Assembly: GCA_024734555.1 (NCBI GenBank)
Contig: JANPWX010000173.1
Span: 1,658,848 to 1,722,847, forward strand
Reading direction: 5' to 3'
Origin: Trochalopteron elliotii
Taxonomy: Eukaryota > Chordata > Aves > Passeriformes > Leiothrichidae
Length of the DNA: 64,000 nucleotides
In this document: in pieces, positions 38,351 to 50,098 of the stretch
Layout: every line of letters starts with the position of its first letter
How positions within the stretch are numbered: position 1 is the first letter of the stretch
Made by a program: the position numbers and the translations under genes
The notes under the pieces: model-generated
The model's input: only the letters and a program-made list of their open reading frames with translations
What the model was told of the DNA's origin: nothing
Databases searched by the model: none

Positions 38351-38402
38351 CGTGAAATCATTGCATCCCAATCAAGTGAATGGGAAATTAGCACCATGAC
38401 AC
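38351..38402. repeat. Relic of ancient amniote interspersed repeat
   Basis: CGTGAAATCATTGCATCCCA followed by ATCAAGTGAATGGGAAATTA matches the same ancient repeat in order and spacing. Confidence 0.45.
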
Positions 38403-38625
38403 AAAACATACTGAGAAAGTAACCACATCTTAGTTTATTTGTCAAACTGAAGTACCTCAGCCATCTTCAAATGCATTTCATGAAGCACCAGAAGACTCAA
38501 GTGCAGGATTCAACACAAATAAATCATAGCCTGCTAAAAATGTTCCTTTCATTCAAAATTTAGGAAAGCTGCTACAAACTGTTGGTTTTTAGCTGCTACT
38601 TACTGCTGGATTTGCACATTAGGGC

Positions 38626-38740
38626 TGTCCTGGTTTAGGGCAAATTTAGGAGGAAACTTGCAAAGGGGTCCCTCTAGAAGGGCTCATGCCCACCTTCTCT
38701 CCCTCTCTTCCTTCCTCTCTCACATTTCTCTTTGGTGCTT
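38626..38740 (+). mobile_element. Possible 5' part of an endogenous retrovirus LTR
   Basis: Starts TGTCCTGGTTTAGGGCAAAT and continues with AACTTGCAAAGGGGTCCC and then a CT-rich stretch. A TGTCCTGGTTT start followed by this kind of sequence is common for bird endogenous-retrovirus LTRs. The 3' boundary is unclear because later sequence does not look LTR-like, so it may be a truncated solo LTR. No internal retroviral coding region adjoins it. Confidence 0.45.
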
Positions 38741-41700
38741 GCATCCGACATGAGGGTTTGTAGTTCCAAAGAATCAGTGCAATCCCTGTGTCCCTCAGCT
38801 GCCCACTGTGCTCAGTTGCAGCGGGTGCTGGGAAACTTTACTGTTAGCATTTTGATGGGACTTGAAATAGAAATTGTCTTGGGATTTCCATGGTTTGAGC
38901 TTGAGGACTTTGGTAATAATGCTGCTAATGAGAGCTAAATTTGGAACCATAAAATCTCTGTTTATATGAGAAACGTCCTGTTTACTTTAACATAGAGAAT
39001 AAGCAGGAAAGGGAAGAAAAAAAAACAGTAGCCCAAATCACAGGTTTCTTAAACTTTTTGCTCTCAGACACATCCTAACAATAGAAATCACATCCATCTT
39101 CTGGTCTAAGCATACTAAACATATCCATAAACATATCCAGTATTCTTCTATGCCAACGATAGTGCTAGAATATCAACCTACATAACCATTTTACTTTTTC
39201 TTCATTCCATTCATACATGTACACAAATATTAAAATAAGTCAAGGTTGCACAGCAAGCATTCAAAAATGTTCAAATTTGCCTCTCTCATGCAAATCATAC
39301 ATTATTACTCCACTCTTGATATCTGTCACCTTTTTCTTTTGTGGCAGTACACAGCAGATCTTTCCCAACTCACAGTATCCGCTCTCTCCTCATTTCCCCT
39401 CCCAAGCCCTTCCCAGGGCCCCATTGCTTCCTCCAACTCTGTCTTGCACAACCCATCCACCCAACCTGATGGAGGAAGCATCTCCACTTCTGTAACATTG
39501 TCAGGTCAGAGCACTGGGTAAAAAGGAATTGGTTGTATTTTGCCACAATCATATATTTTGGGCTTTTGGAACCAAAATCGTTGGTTCCAAACCCTGAGAT
39601 TATAATCCTCCCAGCAAGACTTTGGTTCAGTAAGGAGAACCTTTCAGATAAGGGGAAGGCAGTACTTTTAAAAGTGGTGATAATCTACATCTTGTGTATC
39701 AGCTCACACCTTGTGCTCTCTTTTGAGTTGATGGGACCATAAACATCAGCTTTTAACACTCATTCACCCCATCCATGGACCCCTGCCAACAAGGTACCCC
39801 TGAGCAGAGTTCAGCCAAGACCATGCCTGTGTGGGACTGCACCATAGTCCTCTCCCTGTAGCCTGGCCCCAGGCACTTTTGCTTCTTTTTACTTGTGGAA
39901 AGGGAAGAAAGAAGCAAAAAACAAAGGCAAAAGGTTAAAAAAAATTAATTTCCACACGCAACAACAAAGCAATTTTCTTTCCCTCCTACCATCTCAATCT
40001 CGTCCATTCCACATACAGAGGAAGTGAATTAGATTGAGCTAAATTCACTCTTTTAAAAATCATCTAGGCATTGCCTTTCAATTTTCAGTGTCTTTTCCTC
40101 TTTGATGTGTTCATATAGTTTCCACTTACACAAGGCAAGAATCTCAGATATTCATGAAGAAGCAGCTGGGCCAACTCGCCTGTCACTTCACTCTCTTTCA
40201 CACTGCCCTGACAGCATGAAGCAGATGAACTCTAGTGGGTATCACCCTCTGGATTATTTCTCTTGCCTGATGGGAACCCTCTGTTGTCATCAGGCTGTTG
40301 GCCAAAGCACTGACTTGGGAGGTGTTTGCCTCTTCCCAGCTGGCATCAAATTACTGAAACAGCCTCTCGGGTCTTCTACAATAAGAAAGGGCTCAGGATT
40401 AAACTCCTGCCCTGTTTGTAAAGACTGTATCCAGAATTGCATTTCTCGTATTCATGCAACCCCAAAGGTGAGCGCTCAGATGAAGCCAGGCCATGTCATG
40501 CTGTGGAGATTCATCCATCCCAAATGCCAGCCCATGGCTCACGGTGCTGCCTGGTGTCTGGGACCACCTAGCTGAGCATCCCCATAGCAAAAAATGCGAA
40601 CATGTTCCTCTCACTCCAAGCAGAAAGTCCTTGAAAGGCAACCTCTGACCTTCTGGAACTATACTTGCACTCTCAATCGCTTTGCAGACAGAAACAGGGT
40701 CTATACTGGTCTGTGGACCATTTTACCCCTCTACAGTCTTCTTATGCAGTTCTAAGTGGCCAGAATAGGTGGACAGATCTTGCTCCCAGACCTTGCCCTG
40801 ACTGCTGTATGCTAGCTTTTTCTAAGTATTAGGTGGTGAGACCAATTAGAGCTCTAACTATAATTTCCAATTCTTCATTCCTTCACCTTAGCAGAATCAC
40901 TCCTAGTTATGCTATATTCTAGCTCCTTTGCATGGAGGATAAACCACAAAAATCCAGCCTGGCATTTGTGATTGTTTTGAATTGCCTTTCCAGCATTTTT
41001 TAATCTCAAGTTTATGCTTATTCAAATTCTAGTTAGTCTGTTTATCAAAATCCTATGTGGAAAATATGCTAATTGGCAGAGAAGCCCTTTTTTCAGTGTC
41101 AGCTTCCTCATGCTGGATTCTTTACAAATGGAGCTGTAGTTTATTTTACAGGATATCTCCCAGCCCACAACTTCCTCAGGTATCTGATGCAAACCAAGAT
41201 TAGCACCCAGCTGAGATCCTCCTGGGCTTCAGCAGATTCGTGGGGTGAAACCACACTGTGATAAGTGCACTGAAGAGATTACTAAGGAGGACGCTTCTCA
41301 GAGCAAGGCCGTAAGTCAACACATTGCTTTTGTTTAAAAAAAAAATCTAACAGAAAGTTGCCACATTGATATAACTCTTCTGAAAATTGACACATGTCAC
41401 TGTTTTAGGACCTGTGCTGTTATTGTGTTGTTTAGCTGGTAGCCTGCCTGTGGAGGAACAGAGAAAGGGAAACAGAGAAAAGCAAAAAAAACCCCCTAAC
41501 TTAGGAATCATTTCAAGGCCTGAGATGTGGACAGGTTTGCTGAAAGATATCTTGGAACTGTACAAGGTAAACATGGTCTAAATCACCTGCTTTGGGAAGA
41601 TAAGTACCACGAGTTCTCTAAGCTAAATGTACACCGCTGAAATTTGATTGAAAACTTTGTGATGTGAAGACTGAAAATCACAAGAAGGAGGCAGGCTGCG

Positions 41701-43130
41701 TTTAATCTCCTGTTGGATGACAATTCAAGATAGACTGATAGAGATACCTGCTGCCTGATAAACCAGTCAATATTGTAGATGGTAGATACTTGCAGAAAAC
41801 AGACACTGTAAAGAAGGAAAAATTCTCAGTATTTTTATATTTTTATCCTGTTCTCAGCTCCCTGCTAAGCAGGATGAGACCTGTATTTTCCTCTGTTAAG
41901 TTTGCACTTCAAATGCTGTGAGCACCCCAATTTCTTTTCAAGGGCATGTTGTTTAAGGTAGAAAAACATGTACAAAATATATATATGAAATCCAAGGAAT
42001 TCTAAATGCCTGGAAAGTACAGGATGATAGAAATCAAAGGTGACAGATCCAGCCACTATTCTGTACTAATTTTTTATCTTGTCTATTGCAAAAGAATTAT
42101 TTGCCCACTAAGCTACTGCAAACTGAGTGGTAGTGTTTAGTATAAGCAGCAGGTCTTTCAAACAAGGTTACCTGGGTGTGAGACCAGGAAGGAAAACACA
42201 TGAAGTTTTAAAAAGCATGAGGAAATCACAGACAAGCAGAAAACACTATTTACACTTCTCTTTGAAAGGACTTGGTCAAGTCACTGTATACATATTCTCA
42301 CCACAATACTTCAGACTTCGTGTGCACCAATCCTTCGCGTTATGTTTATTACGAGAGCTAAGACAGCAGGCTTTCTAGCAGCTCTCTGCTGCTGCTGTCT
42401 TACTATGATTTTCCTATCTTTTAATTAAAAGTATATTTCACAGCCAAGCCAAATGTTTCATAATAACAAGAAGGAAATGCAGAGAAACAGCAAGGAAAAC
42501 TTTTGACCTACTGTGGACTGAACATACTTCTTCATGCCATGCAACGAGACTAAATCATTGCATGTGTTGCTGATGGACATTCATCATTATTTCTTCCCAA
42601 ACTGAAGGCATATTTCATTTTCCTGAAGCCTGGATTTTCTCCAAGTTTTGCAGGGAAATGTTGCTGCCATTGGAGCTTGTTGCTGTGTGTCACCACCTGC
42701 TGGCAAACATCAGTTGAGGGTTTCTGTCTTGATTGTGCAGCTAAAACAGTGTAGACAAGGACTTTTATCTTCCTTGATAGAAACAGATAGGTGGCCACAA
42801 ACAGAACATATGTTATTTAAACAGATTTTTGGTCTTGAATGCATATATTCAAACCAAGCCTGTTTGTATAACATGCAGTCTAGATCCTGCAAACCATTAC
42901 TCAGGTAACCAGTTCTTAATACAGGAGAAAAGATGTAATTACATAGAAAAGGTTATCACTATGGGAAAATGTTCACAGACAAACCTGAGCAAAAAAATAA
43001 ATAACTATAAAATTAAATATACACAGCAAATACTGCTGCAATATTTAATTAAAAATAACACAGAGTGAAAACTTACAATAACATTCTAGGGACAGTCTCA
43101 GGTTTAAATTTCCTGATCTATGCTATTTAT
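38741..43130. other. Non-coding unique DNA
   Basis: No gene is recognised. A 157-codon plus-strand open frame (40102-40575) lies in a slightly GC-richer patch without domain features. No transposon could be identified. Confidence 0.65.
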
Positions 43131-43325
43131 ATTACAGGTTTAATGATTGAAGTTTGGGCTTTTCTCTTTTTTTCACCCCCACAGATGTTTTCAAGAAATT
43201 AGACCTTTGAATATGAAAGCATATTTTGAAGCATATAATATTTATTCCATCCACTCTAATAGGAAAAAGTACGTTGCAGTGTGGGCTCTAATGCTGATAA
43301 TTCATATCATTTATCTGATAGATCA
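43131..43325. promoter_or_regulatory. AT-rich flank of the structured 43-kb locus
   Basis: Complex AT-rich sequence with homeodomain-like TAATGCTGATAATTC words directly precedes the repeated motif array. A pyrimidine tract ending CACCCCCACAG at 43184 looks like a splice acceptor, but no coding exon follows it. Possibly part of the same conserved element. Confidence 0.25.
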
Positions 43326-43510
43326 GGAGCCATTACGGCCTGTTGTGTAAATTCATATTTTGGCACTCTTTAAAAAGTGGATTATTATTGACCCAATAGA
43401 CCGTAACAGCTCCAAAGAAGCCATTACTGTCTATTGTGTAAGTCCTTCATGGCGCGTGTTTTATTGACCCTTTGGAGCCATCGTGGTCTGTCTTGTCAAT
43501 CCTGATGCCA
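43326..43510. repeat. Four-copy motif array in alternating orientation
   Basis: A motif of about 30 bases around GGAGCCATTACGGTCTATTG appears four times: copy 1 at 43326-43356 (+), copy 2 at 43384-43413 (reverse complement), copy 3 at 43418-43450 (+) and copy 4 at 43474-43510 (+, most diverged). Copies 2 and 3 form a hairpin with 17-base arms (43394-43410 and 43420-43436, 14 of 17 paired) and a 9-base loop. The hairpin organisation recalls the low-copy ancient vertebrate repeats catalogued as Eulor or UCON, but I cannot assign a family. Confidence 0.8.
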
Positions 43511-43645
43511 TACGAGCGTATTAAGGCCGCCTGCGTAATATCCGTGCAGCGCCGCAGTCGCGTTATTGATGTGCACCCCTGCAAAATCACATTTCGAGCC
43601 ACGTCACCCAGCTGGTTTTCTTCTCAGGTTCCAAAACACCTAGCG
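43440..43645. promoter_or_regulatory. CpG-dense segment adjoining the motif array
   Basis: By eye about sixteen CpGs occur in roughly 210 bases, for example GGCCGCCTGCGTAATATCCG and GCAGCGCCGCAGTCGCG, in a CpG-poor neighbourhood. The segment contains a CRE-like half site (CACGTCAC). An 84-codon open frame through it has no recognisable features. It is best regarded as a possible hypomethylated regulatory element. Confidence 0.4.
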
Positions 43646-44796
43646 TTCTGGTTCGCATCCCAAGCTAGAGACAAGGGCTACAAAAATCACCTGAACATAA
43701 TTAAGCCATCACTCTTTTTTCCTTAAAAAAAAAAAAAAGAAAAAGGTGAACATCAGGCTCTCGCTCACCAGGAAGAAAAGAGAAATGGCTGTGGGTGGTC
43801 AGATAACCCCAGTTCTTCTTCATGACCCCTTCTCGTCTCCCAGCTACACAACTGTATAAATAGTCTTTCCTTAATAGTCCACAAAAGCCACCTCCCTGGA
43901 CAGCAGAGTGCCCAGCTTGCCTGTGCAGGGGGGAGACAAGCAGGGTTCACCCTCTGCAGAAAGATGATCTCTCTGCACAAGGAGCAAGCAAGCCCTGGAC
44001 AAAAGGGTTCGTATGCACCATGTGCACTGAGGGGCCTGGATCTTAGGGCTTTAATCAGAAACAGAAGGGAAAAAATGAGACCCCAGTGGAAAACAAAACC
44101 TGTCCTAAGGGAGTGCCTACCACTGCTTCCAGGCTCAAAATAACTCCCTGGACAACCCTGCAAACAAAACTCCTGCAAATTCTTCCTATCTGGCTGACCC
44201 TCCATTAGGGAGCAGACAACTCCAGCCTGAGCATCGCTCTGCCCAGCACAAATCTGTCAAGGCAAACACAGCTCACTGTCAGCAGCCTGTTACCTGTCTC
44301 ACTCCTTTTCTTCCAAACAAAAACTGCACACAGACCACACAACCTAAGCCACCTCCAAAACAATATCTTCCTCGGGCCAGATCAAATTCAACTGAACAGC
44401 CAGTAAGGTAAAGTTCAACCTGCAGCTGCCTAAATGCTTGAATTATTCCCATGCTTGGCATAATAAAGATCTAGTGTTGGCAGTGCTTGCTTGTCTTATA
44501 CATTCATAAATATTTATCCAAATATTAATGAGCAGAAAAACAATTTATTTCTTTTTTTCCTAATTGTAACATCAATTCTAATATATTTTGTTACTTAGTC
44601 ATCTCACAAGTATATTGATTTTCTTATCCACCAATAGGTATTCAAATGTTTTACAAGTGCACGCCAGGACCCTGAAATGAAAACTGTGTTTGGAACTCAT
44701 GGCAGGGCTAGTACTTCTAGATTTATTTGGGCTTTTTCCTAGCACAGTGGGATCTATGCCATAAAAATTCATCATAGAGGATGGGTAGTGGTTTCA

Positions 44797-44869
44797 TGCA
44801 ATGTACATCTCTGAAGGCTTCTTCAGTCAGTAGGCAAATGCAATGTACATGTGCAAAATGTACATTGCA
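44797..44869. repeat. Three copies of TGCAATGTACAT, one inverted
   Basis: Exact copies lie at 44797-44808 (+) and 44839-44850 (+). Their exact reverse complement lies at 44858-44869. The last two form a perfect 12-bp hairpin with a 7-base loop. Confidence 0.95.
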
Positions 44870-45513
44870 ATTATTACATTACAATATTGCAGAAGAGTGT
44901 TTGCTCCCAGTGCTCCTCTACACAGTTTTTTTCCTTTCACACCAACAGACACATTGTGCATAATATTGACATAATTTAAAATTTCTGGTAACAAGTGTGA
45001 GTATCTAAGTTCCAAGACAGCATTCAAGAACTTTACTTGTAATTTAGTTTCAAATTCAGCAGCATGCTAAAGCACACAGCTGGCTGTGTGCAGACAGAGT
45101 CCCAGCAAAGCCAGCTACCTGCTTAGCCACCTTGCTGAATCGAGGCCTCACTTTTGATAGATCTCAATGACTTTTCATCACCCACCTAGATAACAAAAGA
45201 GGCAGGTAATCTGACCTTGCATAGTAACTGAAATCTTTTTCAGTAATATTACTTGTGACAGCTGTGTATTTCCTCAGAGGGGAAGACAAAGCCTTTGGTC
45301 TCTGCAATTCACTGAAAGAACAGTTTATTAGTTCAGTATTTCCTTGTGTGTGGCTGGAAATTTTATCAGGTGCTCACCAACACCCTACTGTGCATTGATG
45401 CAGAGGACCACAGAAAATAACCTCTGGTGCTGATAAGAATTAGTTATGAAATCCTCTTCTTTCTGCACAGGTACCCATAAGCTCCCTAGGTGGCATGTAC
45501 AAAAGATGGAGAT

Positions 45514-45550
45514 TGTCTGACATTAATGGAGTTGCATTTCTGATCCAGGA
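45514..45550. repeat. Possible relic of ancient amniote interspersed repeat
   Basis: CTGACATTAATGGAGTTGCA followed by TTTCTGATCCAGG resembles the ACTTCAATGGAG-type half of the repeat. Short and uncertain. Confidence 0.3.
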
Positions 45551-46699
45551 GGTTCATCTATTTCAGGCTGTTCAGAAATGACTCTCAGTGCCCATCCAAA
45601 TAATAAAAAAAAAGTGAAAAGTGGAAAGTTTTGTGTGCCTTTTGTATGGACATATTTTGTCAATGCCTTTTATCCTGATAGTGGTTTATTTGTCATTACT
45701 ATGGTGAAGAGAATAAAAAGGTCTCCTGATCTAGTCAAAATATGCAAAATCTTTTTGCCTTTTCCTTAATAAGATCAAGAAGAATTTAGGTAGAGCTGGT
45801 ATCAATGAAGTTAATACAGAGGATACAATGTTTACCAAATAAACACATTTATTTTACAAATGGCAGCTTTACTTCTTTTCTTATTTACTTATTTTTAGAG
45901 ATAGAAATTGATTTGTTCAGAGGGAAGAATAGGAGCTTCACCACCAGCCTCAGGGGAGTTATATCCAATACACACTGTTGTAAGCACAGGCAAAATTTCA
46001 ACCCAGTATCCTGGGTTAAGGGCTCCTGTCCTTCTCCTCAAAAGTTTCTGAGACAAGGAACAATTTGCTGCTTCCAATTGAAGCCCCTACAAAGAGAGGG
46101 CATGAGGATTCAGCAGAGCTCATAGTTTATGAGAGAGCCAGGTCTTAGTTTAACTCAGGAATAAGGAGTGCATCCTCTGAGCATATTATGCCCATCTCTC
46201 TGGTCCCCACAATAGCTACAGGGAAGGGAAACTAGACCAGGCAGCTTCATCCCAACACTGCAAAAAAAAAAAAAAATGCACTCATATAATGTCCCTACAG
46301 TTCAGATCAGAAAAACACACAAATACCTTCAGCAACCATTGTCATATGTTGCAGTAGGAACTTGCAGGATCTGAATCAGTACATAGCCTTATATATGAAA
46401 AAAAAATGGTCGGGGGTTTTGTATTTCTTATTTCTATTGTAGTGCTCCAATTCTGCTTACAAAACCATGGACAAGCAAGCCTTTGCCTGGCTTTCTCAGG
46501 GCACACAGCTGATGAGCTGCCTAAAACAGCAGGGCCACTGAGAAAAAATACAACCAGAATGTTCAGCATCAGGATCACCTCACTCATAAACTCCTGACAG
46601 GCTGAATACGCCAGGGCTGGAATTACTGGAAAGATGATGATTTACCTTTTTCCCCAACTGCAGACAACTCTGAATCCTGCCACAAAAGGCAAACAAAAA

Positions 46700-46860
46700 A
46701 CCAAGAAAATATTTGATGACTTTGTGTTTTTCTATGACAACCAACATCATTTATGACCCATTATGTAATGACATGAGCATTATACATTGAAAAGCTGTCT
46801 AGAAAGACGTTGTAAATAAACATTTCTGGTTTGCAAACAGGAAGCCAGAGATATTACTGT
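46700..46860. promoter_or_regulatory. Candidate conserved non-coding element with forkhead site
   Basis: Contains TGTAAATAAACA (46811-46822), an excellent match to the forkhead consensus. ATGTAATGACATGAG and TCATTTATGACCC lie just upstream in AT-rich complex sequence. Motif-based only. Confidence 0.25.
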
Positions 46861-48238
46861 GGAAGCTGAGAGGATGGGGTTAGATTCTTGAAACGTGAGT
46901 GATTTGTTTTTTCCTTCCATCTCTCCCAAACTCATGGTGCAGTCATATTGTTATTAGCTAATGCATGTCATTTTCTCTCCACTGTTATAGCTAAAATATA
47001 ACTTGGGAAAAAATGAACAGTAATAGAAAGACAGACTCGATAGATACAAGACAAGAAGAAAAAGAGGCAAAAAGCTAAAATAGGAGGTATAAAGTGTCTG
47101 AGGCTACAGAGATTCAAATCAAGTGCTGGAAGAGTCTAATCTCCAACAGTGGCCCATTGTAGGGGCTTCAACCAAGGCACAAAATCACCAACAATTAATA
47201 TTCTGATGAGGGAAGCATCTTCAAATTCCACATATTGCATATTCAGGTATGTTCTGCCTTACGGGAGGTGTTTTTCAGATGTGAGTAGTCATCGTGGCAG
47301 TTAAAAGGGTACAAAGAGAGGTAACACTTCATGCCAGCCTAAGTATTTCTGGGAAAAAATCCCCAGAGTTTGGGTCTCAAAACTCTTCTTTGAGGCTAAG
47401 CCAAGCAACAGGCTTTAAGCTAGGCTTTGTTGATTCCTTTTCAGACCCTGAAGAAGGGTCTGTCCACTCAAAATCCTGTCTGGTTTTTGAGCTGTGTTTC
47501 TCAGTCCAGCAACAGCCTCTCTACATACCCTGCTCAGCTCCTATCCTTAAGCCATTACAATTACTACAGCACTACACCTGCCCCTGGCTTGAGTGACGGA
47601 GCAAACTTCTGACAGCAATAGGTCTTAGCTGGCGAAACCACACACTTTTCTCACTGCAGCCTGCACAGGGGTCACACTGCCAGCTCCTGCCCAGACCCCC
47701 ATGTCCGGTGCAGCATGTCCTGCCAGTCAACATGGGAGTTGGCGGAGGGCTCACCACCACCTTCCACCAAAGCAGGACTAGGCCCTTTCTCCTTCTGACA
47801 TATTTTAAAACATCCCTTTTTTCCTAGCAGCTCATAACAGTTGCCCCATCCAGCCATCAAATAAACACTATTTTTTTTTATCCTGGCATTGGTGTTGTTG
47901 TGAAGGAAGTTTTCAGTCAAACAATACCACTGAATAAAATCTTTTTCCCTGCTGATGTCATGTGACAATTTTTTTGTGCTTTAACCTGAATTTCTAACCC
48001 ATTTTAAACCTGCCATTTTTTCACACATTAATGGGAAGAAATTTTTTTCTTCTTTTTCTTATTTCTCTGCCTTTTTCCCCCCTTCAGTAGATGAACTTTA
48101 AATGCAATAGTGCTCATCCTAAGTGACCCTGCCTGCTGGGAGTAATTGTCTAGAGGAGAATAGAAGAATATAAGAGCTTTTGTGCAAGGGAATAGAGAAG
48201 ACAGACTTTATTATGATTCTGAATCGTAAGCCTGCTCT

Positions 48239-48285
48239 CTTTTTTTTTTTTCCTTTCTCTCCCTTTCTTTTTTTTGGGGGGGAGG
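48239..48285 (+). repeat. Pyrimidine tract ending in a G run
   Basis: Long T/C-only stretch (T13 and TTTCTCTCCC-type words) running into seven G residues. Confidence 0.85.
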
Positions 48286-50016
48286 TTCTAACAGCTGTTT
48301 CCCATCACAACCGGTGTTTGAAAGACACAGCAAAATTGAGTGTATCAGTATCACAATTAGTTTCACAGGCGGCTAATAACTTACTTGCCAGCCATGCCTG
48401 ATTTAATCAGGACAGTCCTGATTTATGGTTGTTTGTCCCAGTGTCCGATTTTCTCTGCCAGTTCCAACACAAGGAGATGCATGCAGACTGCTTCTGCACT
48501 CCGTCAGGGCCACCAGTTCACTTCAGTGGGCTTGTTGCACTGGAGGGGAAGAAGGAGGAGGCAGCTGAAATGAGAAGTCTGGAGTCCTCTAACACAATCC
48601 AGGAAACAAATTCTTCTTCCTGTGATAAACAGAGCAGCTTGCACTCGTGCAGGCGTGCCAGGCTGACGTGCAGGGGCTTGTACATTTATCAAGGTATCTC
48701 ACAGTGGCCTGCTACCCCCCTCTTCCCTTGTGACTTGGAGGAACCTCCTGGGTTAGGGTCAAGAGGTGATTTTAGCAGCACATTATCTCAAGCCTGCAAG
48801 GCCCTGAGCTGCTGCGAGTGAGTCTTCTGTCAATGGTGCCAAATTACGCGTGGCTCATTTTTGCAAAGTGATCTACTGCTGCTGCTCATTGGGGACAGAG
48901 CTGAGACCATCCAACTCATTTTTCTTAGGACTGCAAGCTGGTCTGGAGGAAGTCCCAGCAGCAAGAGCCCAGCTCATGCCTCTCTCACTCAGCAACTCTA
49001 CTCCTCAGAGCTGAAAAAAATGTCCATGAGAAGACATTTAATGGATCAGTTGTAGCACTTAAAAGATGAGATCTGAGGCAGTCTTGCCTGTGGCTACAAA
49101 AGGGTAGGAAAAAAAAATAGGAAAACAGGTTTGTAGGAGGCTTTTGTCTGCATTGGCTTTACCACTGCTCTTTCAGCTTAAAGGAAATAGGCAAATATTT
49201 TCCTTAAAGAATAGGGAAAAGTAAGAAATGTTGTGTTATAAACAGGCAACTGAAATAACATCCACAGGGCTCTTCAGGGTAGATTTCTCCACAATCACCT
49301 GCAAATTGCTCCAGAGCTCTCCTTCATATCTCTCTGCAGCACTCTGCACTGAGGTTTTTACAAGACCAGAGCAGTGACTAAGCCTCCTGCCCACTGCTGT
49401 CTCACTTTCATATTGGGGTCCCCAAAGTATGGCAAGGTAAAAGGTCTGCTTATATTTACTGTTTCTTTCTCATCTTTTGGCTTGGTTTGGTTTGGTTTTG
49501 CCTATATTTCTGAAATGGAGAGAAGGCTGATTCCCAAACCCATAGCTGTGGTTTCTAGATGCCACTACTGTAACAATAACCCTCAGGGATGTCTAATCAG
49601 GAGAGCTGGAGCAGGTTCATGTCAGAGGGAATCTGTGCACTGTGATTAAGAGTGTTTTCAATCCTCGAACAGAGAGGGTTTGCTTTAGTTTGAAAGATTG
49701 TCATGGAAAATCCCTTGTGTCACCTGTTTTAAAAGGCGTGCGTTACACTCCTATAGTTAGCTTTGAAACGTGAAAGACAAGATGGGCCTTGTCATCACCT
49801 TCCTAAGTCAGGGATCCAGAAATCTCAGTCCCCTGGTTTGAAAGGGGAGGGGCAAGCAGATTCTTTGCACCTTCCATGTATGCATTGGGGGATCACGCTG
49901 CAGTGGCACTGCTTATGGCTGCCACACACTCCTGGTCCTTGCCCTAAGGAGCTTGCAGTTTGGGTCGAAAAGCAGGAATCCCACTGGGAGGCTTCAAAGA
50001 TGCCTGCCAGTTGTGG

Positions 50017-50064
50017 GTTTTTTTGGTTTTTGTTTTTTGTTTTTTGTTTTTTGTTTTTTGTTTG

Positions 50065-50095
<31 letters not shown>

Positions 50096-50098
50096 TTA
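50017..50098 (-). repeat. (GTTTT)n / (GTTTTTT)n tract
   Basis: GTTTTTT units (50031-50060) change to GTTTT units (50061-50090) and end in T8. On the minus strand this is a CAAAA-type tract like that at 26708-26868. The open frames across it are repeat artefacts. Confidence 0.95.

Larger units (their letters stand above)
33801..38625. other. Non-coding DNA with several enhancer-like blocks
   Basis: No gene is recognised. The stretch contains two relics of the ancient self-complementary repeat (34289-34340, 38351-38402), a possible third at 33922-33948, a (CA)n tract at 35389-35402, an A20 run at 35992-36011, an interrupted hairpin at 36165-36224, and candidate regulatory blocks listed separately. 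Confidence 0.6.
43646..50015. other. Non-coding unique DNA
   Basis: No gene is recognised. Contents are A runs near 43723-43738 and 46261-46276, a 12-mer present three times at 44797-44869, a faint relic of the ancient repeat at 45514-45550, a candidate regulatory block at 46700-46860, and a pyrimidine tract ending in G7 near 48239-48285. Open frames of up to 146 codons (43765-44205, minus) are judged accidental. Confidence 0.6.

Noticed and set aside
40102..40575. 157-codon plus-strand open frame with several cysteines
   Set aside because: Cysteine spacing does not fit a zinc finger or other known motif. No coding evidence.
43184..43325. Pyrimidine tract plus CAG resembling a splice acceptor before a possible exon
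   Set aside because: No recognisable coding sequence or plausible donor follows. Such tracts are common by chance.
43765..44205. 146-codon minus-strand open frame with nearby TATAAATAG word
   Set aside because: The TATA-like word (about 43856) lies inside the open frame, not at a suitable upstream distance, and the product is unrecognisable.
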